A stretch of 64,000 nucleotides of DNA from Plantago major. Taxonomy: Eukaryota; Streptophyta; Magnoliopsida; Lamiales; Plantaginaceae. Positions 34,442-45,881 of the stretch are shown here, one piece after another. Where the stretch lies: the NCBI GenBank assembly GCA_026545765.1, contig CM048840.1, positions 87,138,877 through 87,202,876 of the forward strand, given 5' to 3'. The stretch's first letter is position 1. The number at the start of each line of letters is the position of its first letter. The translations under genes were made by a program, and so were the position numbers. Under the pieces are notes generated by a model. The model worked only from the letters and a program-made list of their open reading frames with translations, ran no database searches and was not told the origin of the DNA.

Positions 34442-36095
34442 TGTTGGTCCAGATAATGGCAAAGTAAAAGACTAGAGGGGGGGGGGGGTGAATAGTCTTT
34501 TAAAACTTTTGTCGATAAACACAGTTTCTCATATATCTGTATAGATATCTGATACTTAATTTCAGAGAGCGGAAGACTTTTATATGATAAGTGCACGTGC
34601 TTAGCAAGATGTGTGTAAGTACTTTGCAAGATAAGTAAAGTAAGTAATAAACTGCAGAAAGTAAATAACACAAGTCTTTTTATAGTGGTATCTGAAGGTG
34701 GCGTAATCCTTCAACTAATCCACTTCAGCCTTTCTCAGACCTAGAATCCACTAAGACAGATAAATGAGTTAACCTTACAGATATCTTCTCTTGATTCCTA
34801 AATACACTAGGTTCCCAACCAAGTTTTCCCCCTGAGTTATTCCCCGGCTTTCACAGCCAAGTACTTCCTGTACTCAGAAACCTTTTTGAGCTATTCCTTA
34901 GCTTCCCAAGCTAAGTACTTCCTGTGCTCAGCAACCTTGGAGTTATTCCTTAGTTTCCCAAACTAAGTACCTCCTATACTCCACGCCGAATATGGTGTTG
35001 GTTTTAGGTTTGTTTGTCAGGTGAGCTTCTTAAATAACTTATTCAGTTATTCAGATAGCTCTATGAATCAAGTATACTTAATACACTTTCAATGTATGGT
35101 ATCTTGTTCTCTACTGACCCAAGTCTATTGTAAGTGTTCTAGAGAATGAATCTCATATATGAAATCTTAGTTCAACTCCTTCACAGATAACAATGCTTGT
35201 TAATTAAGGATCAGGACACTTAGAACTTTTGTGCTACTTAGAATCAAGAGCTTTGGTCGCAACAGAAAGCTTGAAGGTAAGTAGTTTGCTTGAGAGAGCT
35301 TGTGTGTGAGTATTCAATGTAAGTTCAGTGTTGTGTGTGTTCTCAAGCAGTCTAAGTGTTGATATTTATAGATGAATTTGAGTGCCGTTTGAATAGTATC
35401 CGTTAGGCTTAAATCAAATTCAAACTATTGATATCTGAATATAGTACTGTAGCAGGTTTGTCTTCTTCTTCAGAAGCTACCGTTTTTGTTCAGACATTTC
35501 TGTCTGTGCATTTAATGCACTGTACTATATTTTATCCTGTAGTGCCAACGGAACTATGCAGGGTATCATAGATCTTTATACAATTAGAGTTTTCTGAAAC
35601 TTTGCATGTTCTTTTCCATTGATTATCACAACTCCAGATACCATTTGTTGAAACAACTTTGTTATAAAATATTTCTTTTTCAGAAACATAGTTTATATCC
35701 AAGGTATCTGAGTGTAGATATCTGTGGGCACTTTCCTCGTCTCAGAAACCTTTTATTCTCAGATATCTTTTGCAACACTTGTATTTTGAAACAGTTGTTT
35801 CTTCAAGATATCTGGACATAGGTATCTGAAAAACCTTTGTCTTCAGCAATCTTGTGCAGTCTTCAAATCTTCAAATCCGTTGAACTTTTTCTGCTGGAAG
35901 TCTTCTTCTTGGTCTTCTTTAGAAAATAAAAATTACATTTCGAGACCTAACATCCTATACAAGATTTGCTAGACTATCATACTTAGTGAGTTTCCTCTTT
36001 TACAGTGTTCAAGTGAACCAAGAGTACTAATCACCTTTCTGAGCTAAGATAAGTCATTAGGTTGCTGATCAAAATCTAAACAAATATTCCTAACA
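34442..36095 (-). repeat. 5' LTR of element 3
   Basis: TGTTGG to CCTAACA, 1654 bp. TATA box CTATAAATA on minus at 35363-35371 is intact. A 12-base G run lies at 34477-34488. Confidence 0.95.
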
Positions 36096-36556
36096 TAATC
36101 AATTTATTGTTTGTCTTGTCTGGGAAAGTGGCGTGATGTATTGTTGAGTGACACAACAATTGCATTGACTGATGGGGGTGCTGATACTAACCGTGACTTG
36201 GTATTTATCATTGAACCTCGCTGTCGCTAGAGGCATATACATAGTCTATTATTCAAGTAGTTAGGAGTAGCACAATACGAGCTAGGTTGGGGATCCTTTA
36301 CACCTTCCCACCATTGATTACAAAACTGCTTCTAGAATTCAACTGCTTTACTATCCATCTGTCTGCTATTTGCACACAAAAACACTTTCGTTATTTGCTT
36401 GTTCCTATGCTAAGTGTCCGTGGAGAACGACATCCCGAGTCAACTTTCCGCTATTATGTGGATTTGTAGGCTTCTGATTTAATATAAATTTAAATCTTTG
36501 ATTGTATTTTGTAATTACAGGCATACAACAATTAATAAATTTCTAAGTGTACATCA
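36096..36556. repeat. TGATGTG-type solo LTR 1, right part
   Basis: Continues the LTR interrupted at 20129. It shares stretches such as gttggggatcctttac and acgacatcccgagtcaactttcc with 38043-39192, and ends GTACATCA where the other ends CACATCA. The flanks (gcagt at left, acaat at right) do not match, so no target duplication is visible. Confidence 0.75.
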
Positions 36557-37395
36557 ACAATGATCACTTAGGTAAAAATATTTCAGTTACTTCAATGATC
36601 AAGAAACTCAACCAAAGTTCTTGTATTTCAAAGACTTGGTGTTTTGTTTTTGAAAAGACAAGCCTTTTACTCGTTCAGAAGAAATAACGCTTTTTTAGTC
36701 ACAAGTTAGAAGCACGTTCTACTCCTTTACAAGTAGCTTGGAAAGCTTAAGACTTGTAGGAACTTATGAACTTAGAGAGAATGAGAGTTTGATCGCAATT
36801 GTAGGTTTGAGTGTTGTAAGCTCTGTTTATTCCGTTTTTTCTCATTTCTAAGTGTTCCTATTTATAGGCACAAATAGTTCCATTTCAATTCTGTGTCCAT
36901 TAGACTGTAATTCAAAATTTGAGCTAAATGTTACTATGAATCAGACAAATGTTACAATACTTTTTGTCTTCTTCTGAGAAGGCTGAAGCCTTTTTCCTTT
37001 TTGCTTTTTCCTTTTGCAATGAATAGAAAGACTTTCAGAGAGCTTGAGTAGTCTTTCTCCCCTTGTCAGTAAGCCTTAGCTATCAGAAAGCTGTTTCTCA
37101 GCACAACCTACTCTGTCATTTAGATTTTCACTTATGCCTTGAAGCTTTCTTATGCATCAGCTTTCTGAGAGTTTTTGCTTTGTTCTCAGAAAACTTATCC
37201 AGTTTTCACCAAGTCTTCAGTTCTTTGTAGATTCCTTGCTGATGATGTTTTGGTCTTCTTCAGAAAGATAAAACAACAAAAAATTACATAGATACCTGTC
37301 ATCCAGAAACCTATGGACTAAGAATACTATAAAATTGATGAGAACTAAATAATCATGTAGTGTTGCTCATCAAAATCTAAATGCTTACTCTAACA
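36557..37395 (-). repeat. Older related LTR, right part
   Basis: Continuation of 18798-19229. It ends with ctctaaca after a gttgctcatcaaaatctaaa stretch, as the family LTRs do. A minus-strand TATA-like ctataaata lies near 36859-36867. The flanking 5-mers (gagtt and ccgga) do not match. Confidence 0.7.
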
Positions 37396-38042
37396 CCGGA
37401 TACAAAGAAACTGGGGGACATATGTTGTGGTTAAAATATGTCTCCTACAAACCAAGATGAATTAGGACAAACTAAATTATACGGCTTGGATCTTGTGTCC
37501 TAGAGCCTTGCCCGAGGAGCATTTTGAATCCGACCAACTATACTTAGTAGTTCTCAAGGAAACATCTCCAGAAAAAGGATAGAAGATCATCTCTGGCCCG
37601 CAAGTGTCCGAGGAGTATGTGTCTGTACGCTCGGACCACTCCACAGTGGACACGGTCCAATGATTGTGACATTCACCGCCAAGATTCTATTAATAGGCCC
37701 ACTCCCCAAGTGGCCATGTATGTTCTAAAACGTGTTACATTACACTTACCTCTTATATCCATCCGAAGGTCTAGAGCTTCATAGCTCGGACCTTGACAAG
37801 TTAAAAGTCTCTGGCCGGTTTGACCACATGCAGACCGGCAAAAATACTTCAGAGGAAGATCAGTACACGAAAACATCCGAGGAGCCGCACTTAAAGCTTT
37901 TTCTACACTCTTTTCCGTGGTGTGGACTAAGGACGTACTAACACATTTTTACCTTCCATAAGAACACATGATTAATCATGTTGTGTGGAGTATATATTAT
38001 TGATAGGTGACCGACTGAGAAATTCCCTATTACGCGCACGAG
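37396..38042. other. Unassigned, possibly LTR-like remnant
   Basis: No gene seen. Repeated gtccgaggag-type words and mixed composition suggest an old LTR fragment of another family, but no boundaries or coding domain are visible. Confidence 0.3.
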
Positions 38043-39192
38043 TGATGTGACAATGAAATGTGCGTTATAGCATACTTTTAGACCCTCGTTTTTTGCCTTA
38101 GATACAATATTTGTGTCGTTTTATGGTTAATTACCAACTTTGCGTGTTTTATGTAGGTCATGATTGCGGTTTTGAGGATTTGCACGATTTCAAGCACAAA
38201 AACGGCATAATTGTTCCAAATCGGGAATAAGGAAGCAAATTCGCCGGGTTGACCGTTGCACGGAGTTCGAGGAGTTAAAACATATCATGCGACCGACCGA
38301 TGCGAAGATAATTGAAGGAGGGACAACTTTGTAGAAGACCCTTTTCGAGGAAACGAAGTTACGAAGCCCGAAATTGAATAACGAAGAAAACAGATTCGAG
38401 TCTGCAGCAATCGCACTCTGTGGCCACCAGGGGACCGCAATAGGGGTCACTGCGGCTGCAGTGGACCTGCTGGGCTCCTTTTTGTCTGCTTTCTGGCCTG
38501 TCTACTTTCTGGCCTGTCGATTACTGTTCTTTGATTACTATGAGTACGTAGCTAATTTTCTTTTGTAAAGGCGAACCGCCGTAACTCTACTTTTGCTACA
38601 TTTTTTTATATACCGTGATATATTAATGAATTAGTTTTAAAACGTAATTCGTGATTGTTCTTTATTCGTCCAACTCTTTATGTGGGAAATCCTTACTGAC
38701 TACGACTTGGTAACGGATTATATATTATCCTGTGTGATTTGTCTGAAAACATGACGAGATAGTGTGTTGAGTGACACAACACATTGTTGGTAAGTGAAGG
38801 TGTCTGGATTAACTACGACTTAATCTTTTTGGCATGTTTCTTTGTTGCCTGTAGACGGCTAGTACGTTGTTTGATTCTAAGTTGTTGGGAGTAGCATAGC
38901 AGAGGGAGGTTGGGGATCCTTTACGCCTTTCCATTATTGATTTACAATAAAGCAATTTAGGGTTTAATGAGATTTAATTATTCTGTCTGAGATTAAAACT
39001 GTTTATTTTTCTGCATTCAATTACAACGTTATTTGCTTATTCCTATGCTAAGTGTCCCTGGACAACGACATCCCGAGTCAACTTTCCGCTATAAACTGTG
39101 GATTTTAGGACTTCCGACTTATAAATTTAATCTTGATTGTATTTAGGGATTACAGGTTCTACAACGGAAAACGAATCTCTTAGTGCACATCA
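38043..39192. repeat. TGATGTG-type solo LTR 2, intact with target duplication
   Basis: TGATGTG at 38043 and CACATCA at 39192 form a perfect 7-bp terminal inversion. The flanks are ACGAG at 38038-38042 and ACGAG at 39193-39197, a perfect 5-bp target duplication. No internal coding region remains, so it is a solo LTR of 1150 bp. Confidence 0.9.
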
Positions 39193-39460
39193 ACGAGTGA
39201 GGACATAATATGTGAAAAAGATGTATGCTGGTTCGTAAGGCCTACATGTTTCCCCAAGACCAATTCATGAGTAATTGCACCGATTAAAATGTTTGGGACT
39301 TGGCCCACAAAGAGCAGGGACGTTACAAATTTAGTTATGAATACTCCGTTAGTTCATTGGGGTTGTCACGTACTTTGTTAAAATGAGATATCAGTCGTAC
39401 TATAAATTAGTGTTAGCCAAATGTACACTCTAATTTTTATTTTTGTACAATATGATTGTA
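39193..39460. other. Intergenic, nothing recognised
   Basis: Continues the unassigned sequence left of the solo LTR. No gene seen. Confidence 0.4.
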
Positions 39461-39961
39461 TTAAAATAAGGGTAAATTACTTATATAAGCCACATATAAA
39501 CAACTATGACATATAAAGACTCTTCAAAATAACTATTACAAAAAGGACAATCTAATTAATTGTGGACTTCAAAACTATCAGTCAATTAGATTTAATAAAC
39601 ATTTAAAATCCAACTTTCACCTTCCCCTTCACCTGCCCATGGATTTCGAACTGTGCATATGAGTTCTTTCATCTCCAAGTCTGACTCCTCATTAACATTC
39701 TGATCTTATCTTGCCCTCGATTCCGACCAGTTCTGATCAATCAGTAGGCAACTGTAAGGCTTCTCTTTTCTGAAGCCATTCCCGCAATATGGAAGAAATT
39801 AAAAGTTTCCTCCCAATTTCTCCAAATTAATCCTATTCACTTGTTTTTCTGATTATGCGACTTTGTATCATTATCAGAAAGAAACCAACACGTATTCAAA
39901 CTTCAAATTTAGGATGCCTATGAAAGCCCAAAGAAACAACTTTAGCCCATTCGGATGAGCT

Positions 39962-40650
39962 AGGCTTTGTGTAGTAAAATTAGCTAAAAAGTTAACTGGT
40001 AGCTGATTAACTAGCTGGTAGCTGATTAGGTAGTTGATAAGCTAGCTGATTAGGGAGCTGAGAAGCTAGCTGATTTTAAATGTAGGTGTTTAGCAAATTA
40101 GTTGATAAACTAGCTGGTATTTTGTAAAATAACATAAAAGGGCATTACTCTTATTTTTATTTTCTTTAACGTTTCTCATCGTATTATTAGTCTATAGGTT
40201 TTTAAATAATAGTACATCACATTTTGTCCAATTATTCTAATATATATTAAATGTACTTTACATCGCCACTTTAATAACATCATCAAAATTATCATAAGTT
40301 GAAAGAAATATTCGTTGAGCATTTTAACTTAGTAATGAAAAAAAATCAGTATTGATGTGTAATACATGTATGCATTTTAAACAGATGCGGATGCAATAAT
40401 CCTTATGCTAGTTGCAAACAAGTACACAAAATATATAACAAAGGATCCAACAATATAAAATATAAGTCGAGAATAATAAATAATAAAAACGGGTAGTTTT
40501 TCCTTCTTTTATTTTTCTAATTTAGGTCAGGGATATTTTCGGAATGAAAAAAATTAGAAGGAGCTTTTTTTTTAGTTAATTGTCAAAAAAGCTCATGGAG
40601 CTGAAAAGCTAGTGGTAAATAGAGCCCTAGTCAAGAAGAAACAAGTTTCT
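39962..40650. mobile_element. Possible hAT-like MITE inside the Mutator-like element
   Basis: Left end ctaggctttgtgtagtaaaa and right end ctagtggtaaatagagccct are roughly inverted. Inside are repeated tagctgattagctag-like words. No clear 8-bp target duplication. Tentative. Confidence 0.3.
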
Positions 40651-40839
40651 AGCCAATTAAGGGGAGCTTGTTTTTTAGATTACTCATAACATTAAAAGCT
40701 AAACAGAGTCATTACAAAACAAGTGCGTAGTAGAAGACACAACACGGGTAAAAATAGACATTAAGGTGAGCTTGTTAGAAATGCAAATTATGCAATGCAA
40801 TGCCCTATTTGTTTAAGTTAGTTTCAGCATCAAAAAATG

Positions 40840-42560
40840 TTAGTTTCATTAGTTTCAATTGAAATCAACATCATAATTTAGTTTCAATGTTAGTTTAATT
40901 GGTTTCAGTTAGTTTCACCAACACCATTAGTTTCGGCATTAGTTTCAACATGATCAGTGTTAGTTTCAGCATCATTTGTATTAGTTTCAGCATCATTACT
41001 ATTAGTTTCAGGAACTCAGAAAGTTAGTTTCAGGTTCACTAGTATTAGTTTCAGATTCATTAAAGTTAGTTTTAGAAACTCAGAATGTTAGTTTTAGGTT
41101 CATTAAAATTAGTTTCAGGAACTCATTAAAGTTAGTTTCAGCATCATCAGTGTTAGTTTCAACATCATTTGTATTAGTTTTAGCATCATTAATATTAGTT
41201 TCAGAAACTCAGAAAGTTAGTTTCAGGTTCATAGTATTAGTTTCAGGTTCATTAAAGTTAGTTTCAGGAACTAAGAATGTTAGTTTCAGGTTCATTAAAG
41301 TTAGTTTCAGGGTCAACAATGTTAGTTTCAGAACAAAATAGTATTAGTTTCAGCATCATTAGTATTAATTTTAGGAACTTAGAAAGTTAGTTTCAGGTTT
41401 ATTAGTATTAGTTTCAGGTTCATTGAAGTTAGTTTCAGGAACTCAAAATGTTAGTTTCAGATTTATTAAAGTTAGTTTCAGGGCCAACAATGTTAGTTTC
41501 GGAACAAAATAGTATTAGTTTCAGAAATTCATAATTCTAAAACCCTAGGGGAAATGGTAAACCCAATCAACTGAATTTGAATACACCCTCGGGAGCTACG
41601 GTCTTAATTAGGGTTTAGGGTTTAGGCCGGGTCCAGGTCCTAAACCCTAATTAAGCGATTGTCAAGGCAATGAAACACTAGTTTTACCGTCAACAATATT
41701 AGTTTTAACATCATTAATATTAGTTTTAAAGTTAGTTTCAGCATCAACAATCTTAGTTTCATTGGTTTCAATATTAGTTTAATTGGTTTCATTTAGTTTC
41801 ACCAACACCATTAGTTTCGGCATTTGTTTTAGCATCGTCAGTGTTATAAGTTTCAACACCAAGTGTGTTAGTTTCAAAAAGTTAGTTTCAACATTAACAA
41901 TATTGGTTTCATAAGTTTCAGTTGAAGCCAACATGATAATCGACATGAGTGTTAGTTTCACCGGTAAATATTATTTACAATGTTAGTTTAATTTGTTTCA
42001 GTTAGTTTCACCAACATCATTAGTTTCAACATTTGTTTTAGAATCAATAATAATGTTAGTTTCATTAGTTTCAGCATCACCGGTGTTAGTTTCAACACCA
42101 AATGTATTAGTTTCAAAAGTTAGTTTCAGAATTAACGGTGATAGTTTCATTAGTTTCAATACCAATTGTGTTAGTTTCAACATTATATTAACGGTGTAAG
42201 TTTCAGTTGAAACCAACATCATAATCGACATGTGTGTTAGTTTCAACGGCAAGTATTAGTTTCATTGTTAGTTTAATTGGTTTCAGTCAGTTTCACCAAC
42301 ATCACTCGTTTCGACATTTGTTTCAGCATAACTTGTGTTAGTTTCAGCATTATCGGTGTTAGTTTCAACACCATTATGTTAGTGTCAAAAGTTAGTTCCA
42401 GCATCATCGGTATTAGTTTCATCACCATTGTGTTAGTTTCAAAAGTTAGTTTCAGCATGAATAGTATTGATTTCATTAGTTTCACTTGCAACCAACGTCA
42501 TAATCGAGTGTTAGTTTCAACGGTAAATATTAAATTCAATATTAGTTTAATTGGCTTCAG
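40840..42560. repeat. Degenerate minisatellite with core TTAGTTTCA
   Basis: Dozens of TTAGTTTCA copies at irregular spacing (mostly 18-30 bp), often as gttagtttcagcatcatt or agtttcaggttcatta. Broken once by a telomere-like segment (41536-41680). Read on minus the core gives repeated Glu-Thr-Asn, and several frames stay open for 60-110 codons. That is a composition effect of the repeat and not evidence of a gene. Confidence 0.85.
41603..41655. other. Perfect 17-bp inverted repeat with telomere-like words
   Basis: Arms cttaattagggtttagg (41603-41619) and its complement (41639-41655) flank a GC-rich 19-bp loop. TTTAGGG and CCCTAAA occur once or twice each side. Located inside the TTAGTTTCA array. 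Confidence 0.85.
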
Positions 42561-42872
42561 GTGGTCAGTTAGTTTCATTGGTGTTCACAATATTATTCAA
42601 ATATAATTAGTTAGTAATTAATTAGCACTTTAATTATTACATGAGTGTATATGTAAAAAATAGTTAAATATAAGTAGTTAGTAATTAATTAACACTAATG
42701 AATGTCAATTATGTTATCAAACCCAATATAGCGAGAATTTGAAGTCCACTTGATTAGAATTTAGGGTACCAAAAAATAGATTTAACTTTTTTGTAAGAGT
42801 TTTATCAAGCTAGTCTTATATGTTAGTACACCACTTAAAGTGGCATCTTTATGTAATTTCCCCTTAAAATAA

Positions 42873-43329
42873 AAAAGTCAATAATAAATATTAATTTATT
42901 ATTTAAAGATCACAAAGTCTCATAAGAAACGGTCTTTAGTTAATTTAACTAGAAACGGGACTGTTTTGCAATTTACCATTAAACATGTGTTTCAAACCTA
43001 TTTTCACGGATCCTATCGCAGATCCGGGTTAGTACCGTTTTCATCGCGGGTCAGGTATAAAAGTCTCTTTCCTTCCTTCCTTTTCAGCCAGTTCCTTAGC
43101 TTGGCACTGTTCTCTCCCATTTTCTCTTATGTAACTGCTCTTTAGGATGATATCTTGTTGTTCTCCTACTCAAATATGTTAGAAACTTGTTTGTGAGTAT
43201 TTTGTTATAGTTATCGTTGTGTGATTTCGTTTGTTTTCCAGTTTTTTATGTTATAAGGTTTTGTTCGATTTTTGTTGTTTTTGCGATTTTTTGTTGTCTG
43301 AGGCGTAATCGTGCTTGCATATGAATTGA
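42873..43329. other. Intergenic, promoter-like fragment
   Basis: No coding pattern. A ggtataaaag TATA-like motif at about 43048-43057 is followed by a pyrimidine-rich stretch that looks like a 5' leader, but no downstream gene follows. It may be a captured promoter piece. Confidence 0.3.
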
Positions 43330-43680
43330 ACAATGTTTTCATTCAAATTCCGAACTCAATCATCAACTCAGATCTGAAAAAATAAGGTATACAATGTTTT
43401 TAAATTCTTTCGTATATGGCTATGTTCTCACCAATATTGCCCATATTCTCTATATAATGTCCTATGTTTTCATTCATATCCTGACAATCATTTATGCTCT
43501 GTTTTTTTTTAAAAATATTACCTTGCGTTCTGTTTTTACTGTATTTTCCTATGTTCTTACGTATATGCGCTATCTTCTCACCAATATACTCTATGTTCTC
43601 AGCAATATCCACTATGTTTACGTATATGAACAATATCTTTTTTTTTTTTTTTACAGTGTGATCCATTCTCTACCACTTAG
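43330..43680. repeat. ATGTTCTC-rich block, left arm of an inverted repeat
   Basis: Contains tcaatcatcaactcagatct and a series of tatgttctc, ccaatat and tatgttttcattca words. These match the reverse complement of the tandem units at 44624-45841. Confidence 0.7.
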
Positions 43681-44623
43681 CCTATATGATTGAGAATATG
43701 AAATTCTTTTTTGTTAACATCTGATTTTTCTGTGTGACGTTCTTATAATATTTTGATGAGATATATGATTGAGAACATAGAATAATATGATTAGTAACAT
43801 ATTTTTTTTCTTTGTGTCAATATAATCTTGTGTTTTGGTATCATGGATTAGTATGTTGAAAACATGGATGCAATAGTTGGGAACATATCTGAGTATCTAA
43901 GCAACATAGAACATGGTTGTAAATGTATAGAACATGGATGAATATGTTGAAATCATGAATAAATATGTTAAGATCATGGATTAATAAATAACATTGAAAT
44001 AACATGCCTTTGAGATATTCAAACTCCATGTAGAGAACATGTAATATACTGTATATAAGATTTTCATGTTGACAAAGCAATTACTACACGACAATCATGG
44101 GTATGAACATAGGTGATTTGGTTGAGAGCATAGGTGATTTTGTTGAGAATATAGGTGATTTGGTAAACAATATTAGTCCATGTTCTCAACATAATAGTCC
44201 ATGTTATCAACATATTCATCCATGAACTCAACAATATTCAAAGACCCTGAACTCAACAGATTCAAAAAACCATAAAAATGATCCGAAAAACAAGATTATA
44301 TTCAAACGGACCTAAATCATTCACAACATATAAAATCATGATCCAAAAAACAAGATTCTATTCAAAACGGAACCTATATCATTCAATTACATGTTGTACG
44401 TACTACTGTTCATACAACTGCCAAGAAAAGAACATATAACGCTATTTCTTTTGTCTCTTTCCAAACCTGTTCTTGATCTTTATCTACATAATTTCAGGTT
44501 CATCATCTCTTTTTGCTCATCTGTTGCATTTGACTCAACATTCTTCTTCTTCTTCGCCAATGCTCTTGCTCTTCTTCTTTTTCAAGTTGATGAATTTAGT
44601 AACCTGATCCTTATGAAAATATG
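43681..44623. other. AT-rich repeat-element interior, no gene
   Basis: Scattered gaacata/ataggtgattt words related to the neighbouring repeats. Nothing coding recognised. Confidence 0.4.
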
Positions 44624-45108
44624 ATTACACCTTGTGAATGCATAAACAATATCAATGAACAATTATTTCATATCAAACATAGTAGATATTGTTGAGAACA
44701 TATGGTATATAGGTGAGAAGATAGTACATATACGTAAAAACATATGAAATACAGTAAATAACAAAATTTAACATAATATTGTCGAAAAACAAATCACAAA
44801 ACGACTGTCAGGTTTTGAATGGAAACATATGACATGTTCCAGAAAACATAGGTAATATTATTGAGAACATAGCACATACAGGGAAGAACATAGAAACGTT
44901 GTATACACAAAACGACTATCAACTTTTGAATGAAAACATACGACATGTTCCAGAGAACATAGGTAATATTCTTGAGAACATACCACATACAGGAAAGAAC
45001 ATAGAAACGTTGTATACTTTTTTCTCAGATCTGAGTTGATGATTGAGGTCAGATCTTGAATGAAAACACCGTCCGATCGTTAAGCAAGCATGATTACACC
45101 TTGTGAAT

Positions 45109-45141
<33 letters not shown>

Positions 45142-45881
45142 TCAATGAGCAACTATTTCATAGTAAACATAGAAGATATTGTTGAGAACATAGGGTATAT
45201 TGGTGAGAAGATAGTTCATATACGTAAAAACGTAGAAAGTACAGTAAAAAACAGAATTCAAAATAATATGTCGAAAAACAGAGCACAAAACGACTGTCAG
45301 ATTTTGAATGAAAACATATATAGGACATATTCCAGAGAATATAAGTAATATTTTTGAGAACATAACACACACAGGAACGAACATAGAAATAATGTATACC
45401 TTATTTTTCCAGATCTGAGTTGATGATTGAGATCGTATCTTGATTAAAAACACTGTCCGATCCTTATGCAAGCATGATTACACCTTGTGAATGCATAAAC
45501 AACAACAACATTAATGAGCAACTATTTCATAGAAAACATATTAGATATTGTTGAGAACATATGGTATATTGGTGAGAAGATAGTACATATACATAAAAAC
45601 ATAGGAAAATACAGTAAATAACAGAATACAAAATAATATGTCGAAAAACAGAGCACAAAACGACTGTCAGGTTTTGAATGAAAACATAGGACATATTTCC
45701 GAGAACATATGTAATATTCTTGAGAACATAGCACATACAGGACTGAACATAGAAACGTTGTATACCTTATTTTTCCAGATCTGAGTTGATGATTGAGGTC
45801 GGATCTTGATTAAAAACACTATCTGATCCTTATGCAAGCATGATTACACTTTGTGAATGCATAAACAACAACAACATCAAT
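44624..45881. repeat. Three tandem units of about 370-470 bp
   Basis: Each unit begins gattacaccttgtgaatgc: starts near 44623, 45089, 45475 and (partial) 45841. Unit lengths are about 466, 386 and 366 bp. The first is longer because a part of about 120 bp, starting at caaaacgactgtc, is duplicated inside it. An (AAC)n microsatellite sits near each unit start (longest at 45114-45140). Opposite in orientation to 43330-43680. Confidence 0.8.

Larger units (their letters stand above)
20130..36095 (-). mobile_element. Ty1/copia element 3, complete, with two LTRs
   Basis: 3' LTR (20130-21781) and 5' LTR (34442-36095) differ by roughly 2-3 percent by eye. Target duplication is TAATT on the left and TAATC on the right (one mismatch). 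Internal order on minus: primer site, gag, gag-pol intron, pol, spacer, accessory gene, polypurine tract. Total 15966 bp, long for Ty1/copia, mainly because of the 5.5-kb accessory gene. Coding parts carry stops and frameshifts, so it is not autonomous now. It sits inside a TGATGTG-type LTR. Confidence 0.95.
39461..42872. mobile_element. Non-autonomous Mutator-like element with 9-bp target duplication
   Basis: The element body is 39470-42863. It starts GGGTAAATTAC and ends GTAATTTCCCC. The terminal inverted repeats are imperfect and about 110 bp long (39470-39580 against 42735-42863), sharing words such as acttcaaa and ttacaaaaa. The flanks TTAAAATAA (39461-39469) and TTAAAATAA (42864-42872) are a perfect 9-bp target duplication, the hallmark of Mutator-like transposons. 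No transposase is encoded. The inside carries a possible hAT-like insertion and a long minisatellite. Confidence 0.9.

Noticed and set aside
41603..41655. Interstitial telomere array
   Set aside because: Only one or two telomere-like words occur per arm, too few to call a telomeric repeat tract.
43394..43693. Hydrophobic 99-codon open frame as a membrane protein
   Set aside because: The Tyr/Ile/Leu-rich peptide comes from translating the tatgttctc repeat; the same composition appears in every repeat unit.
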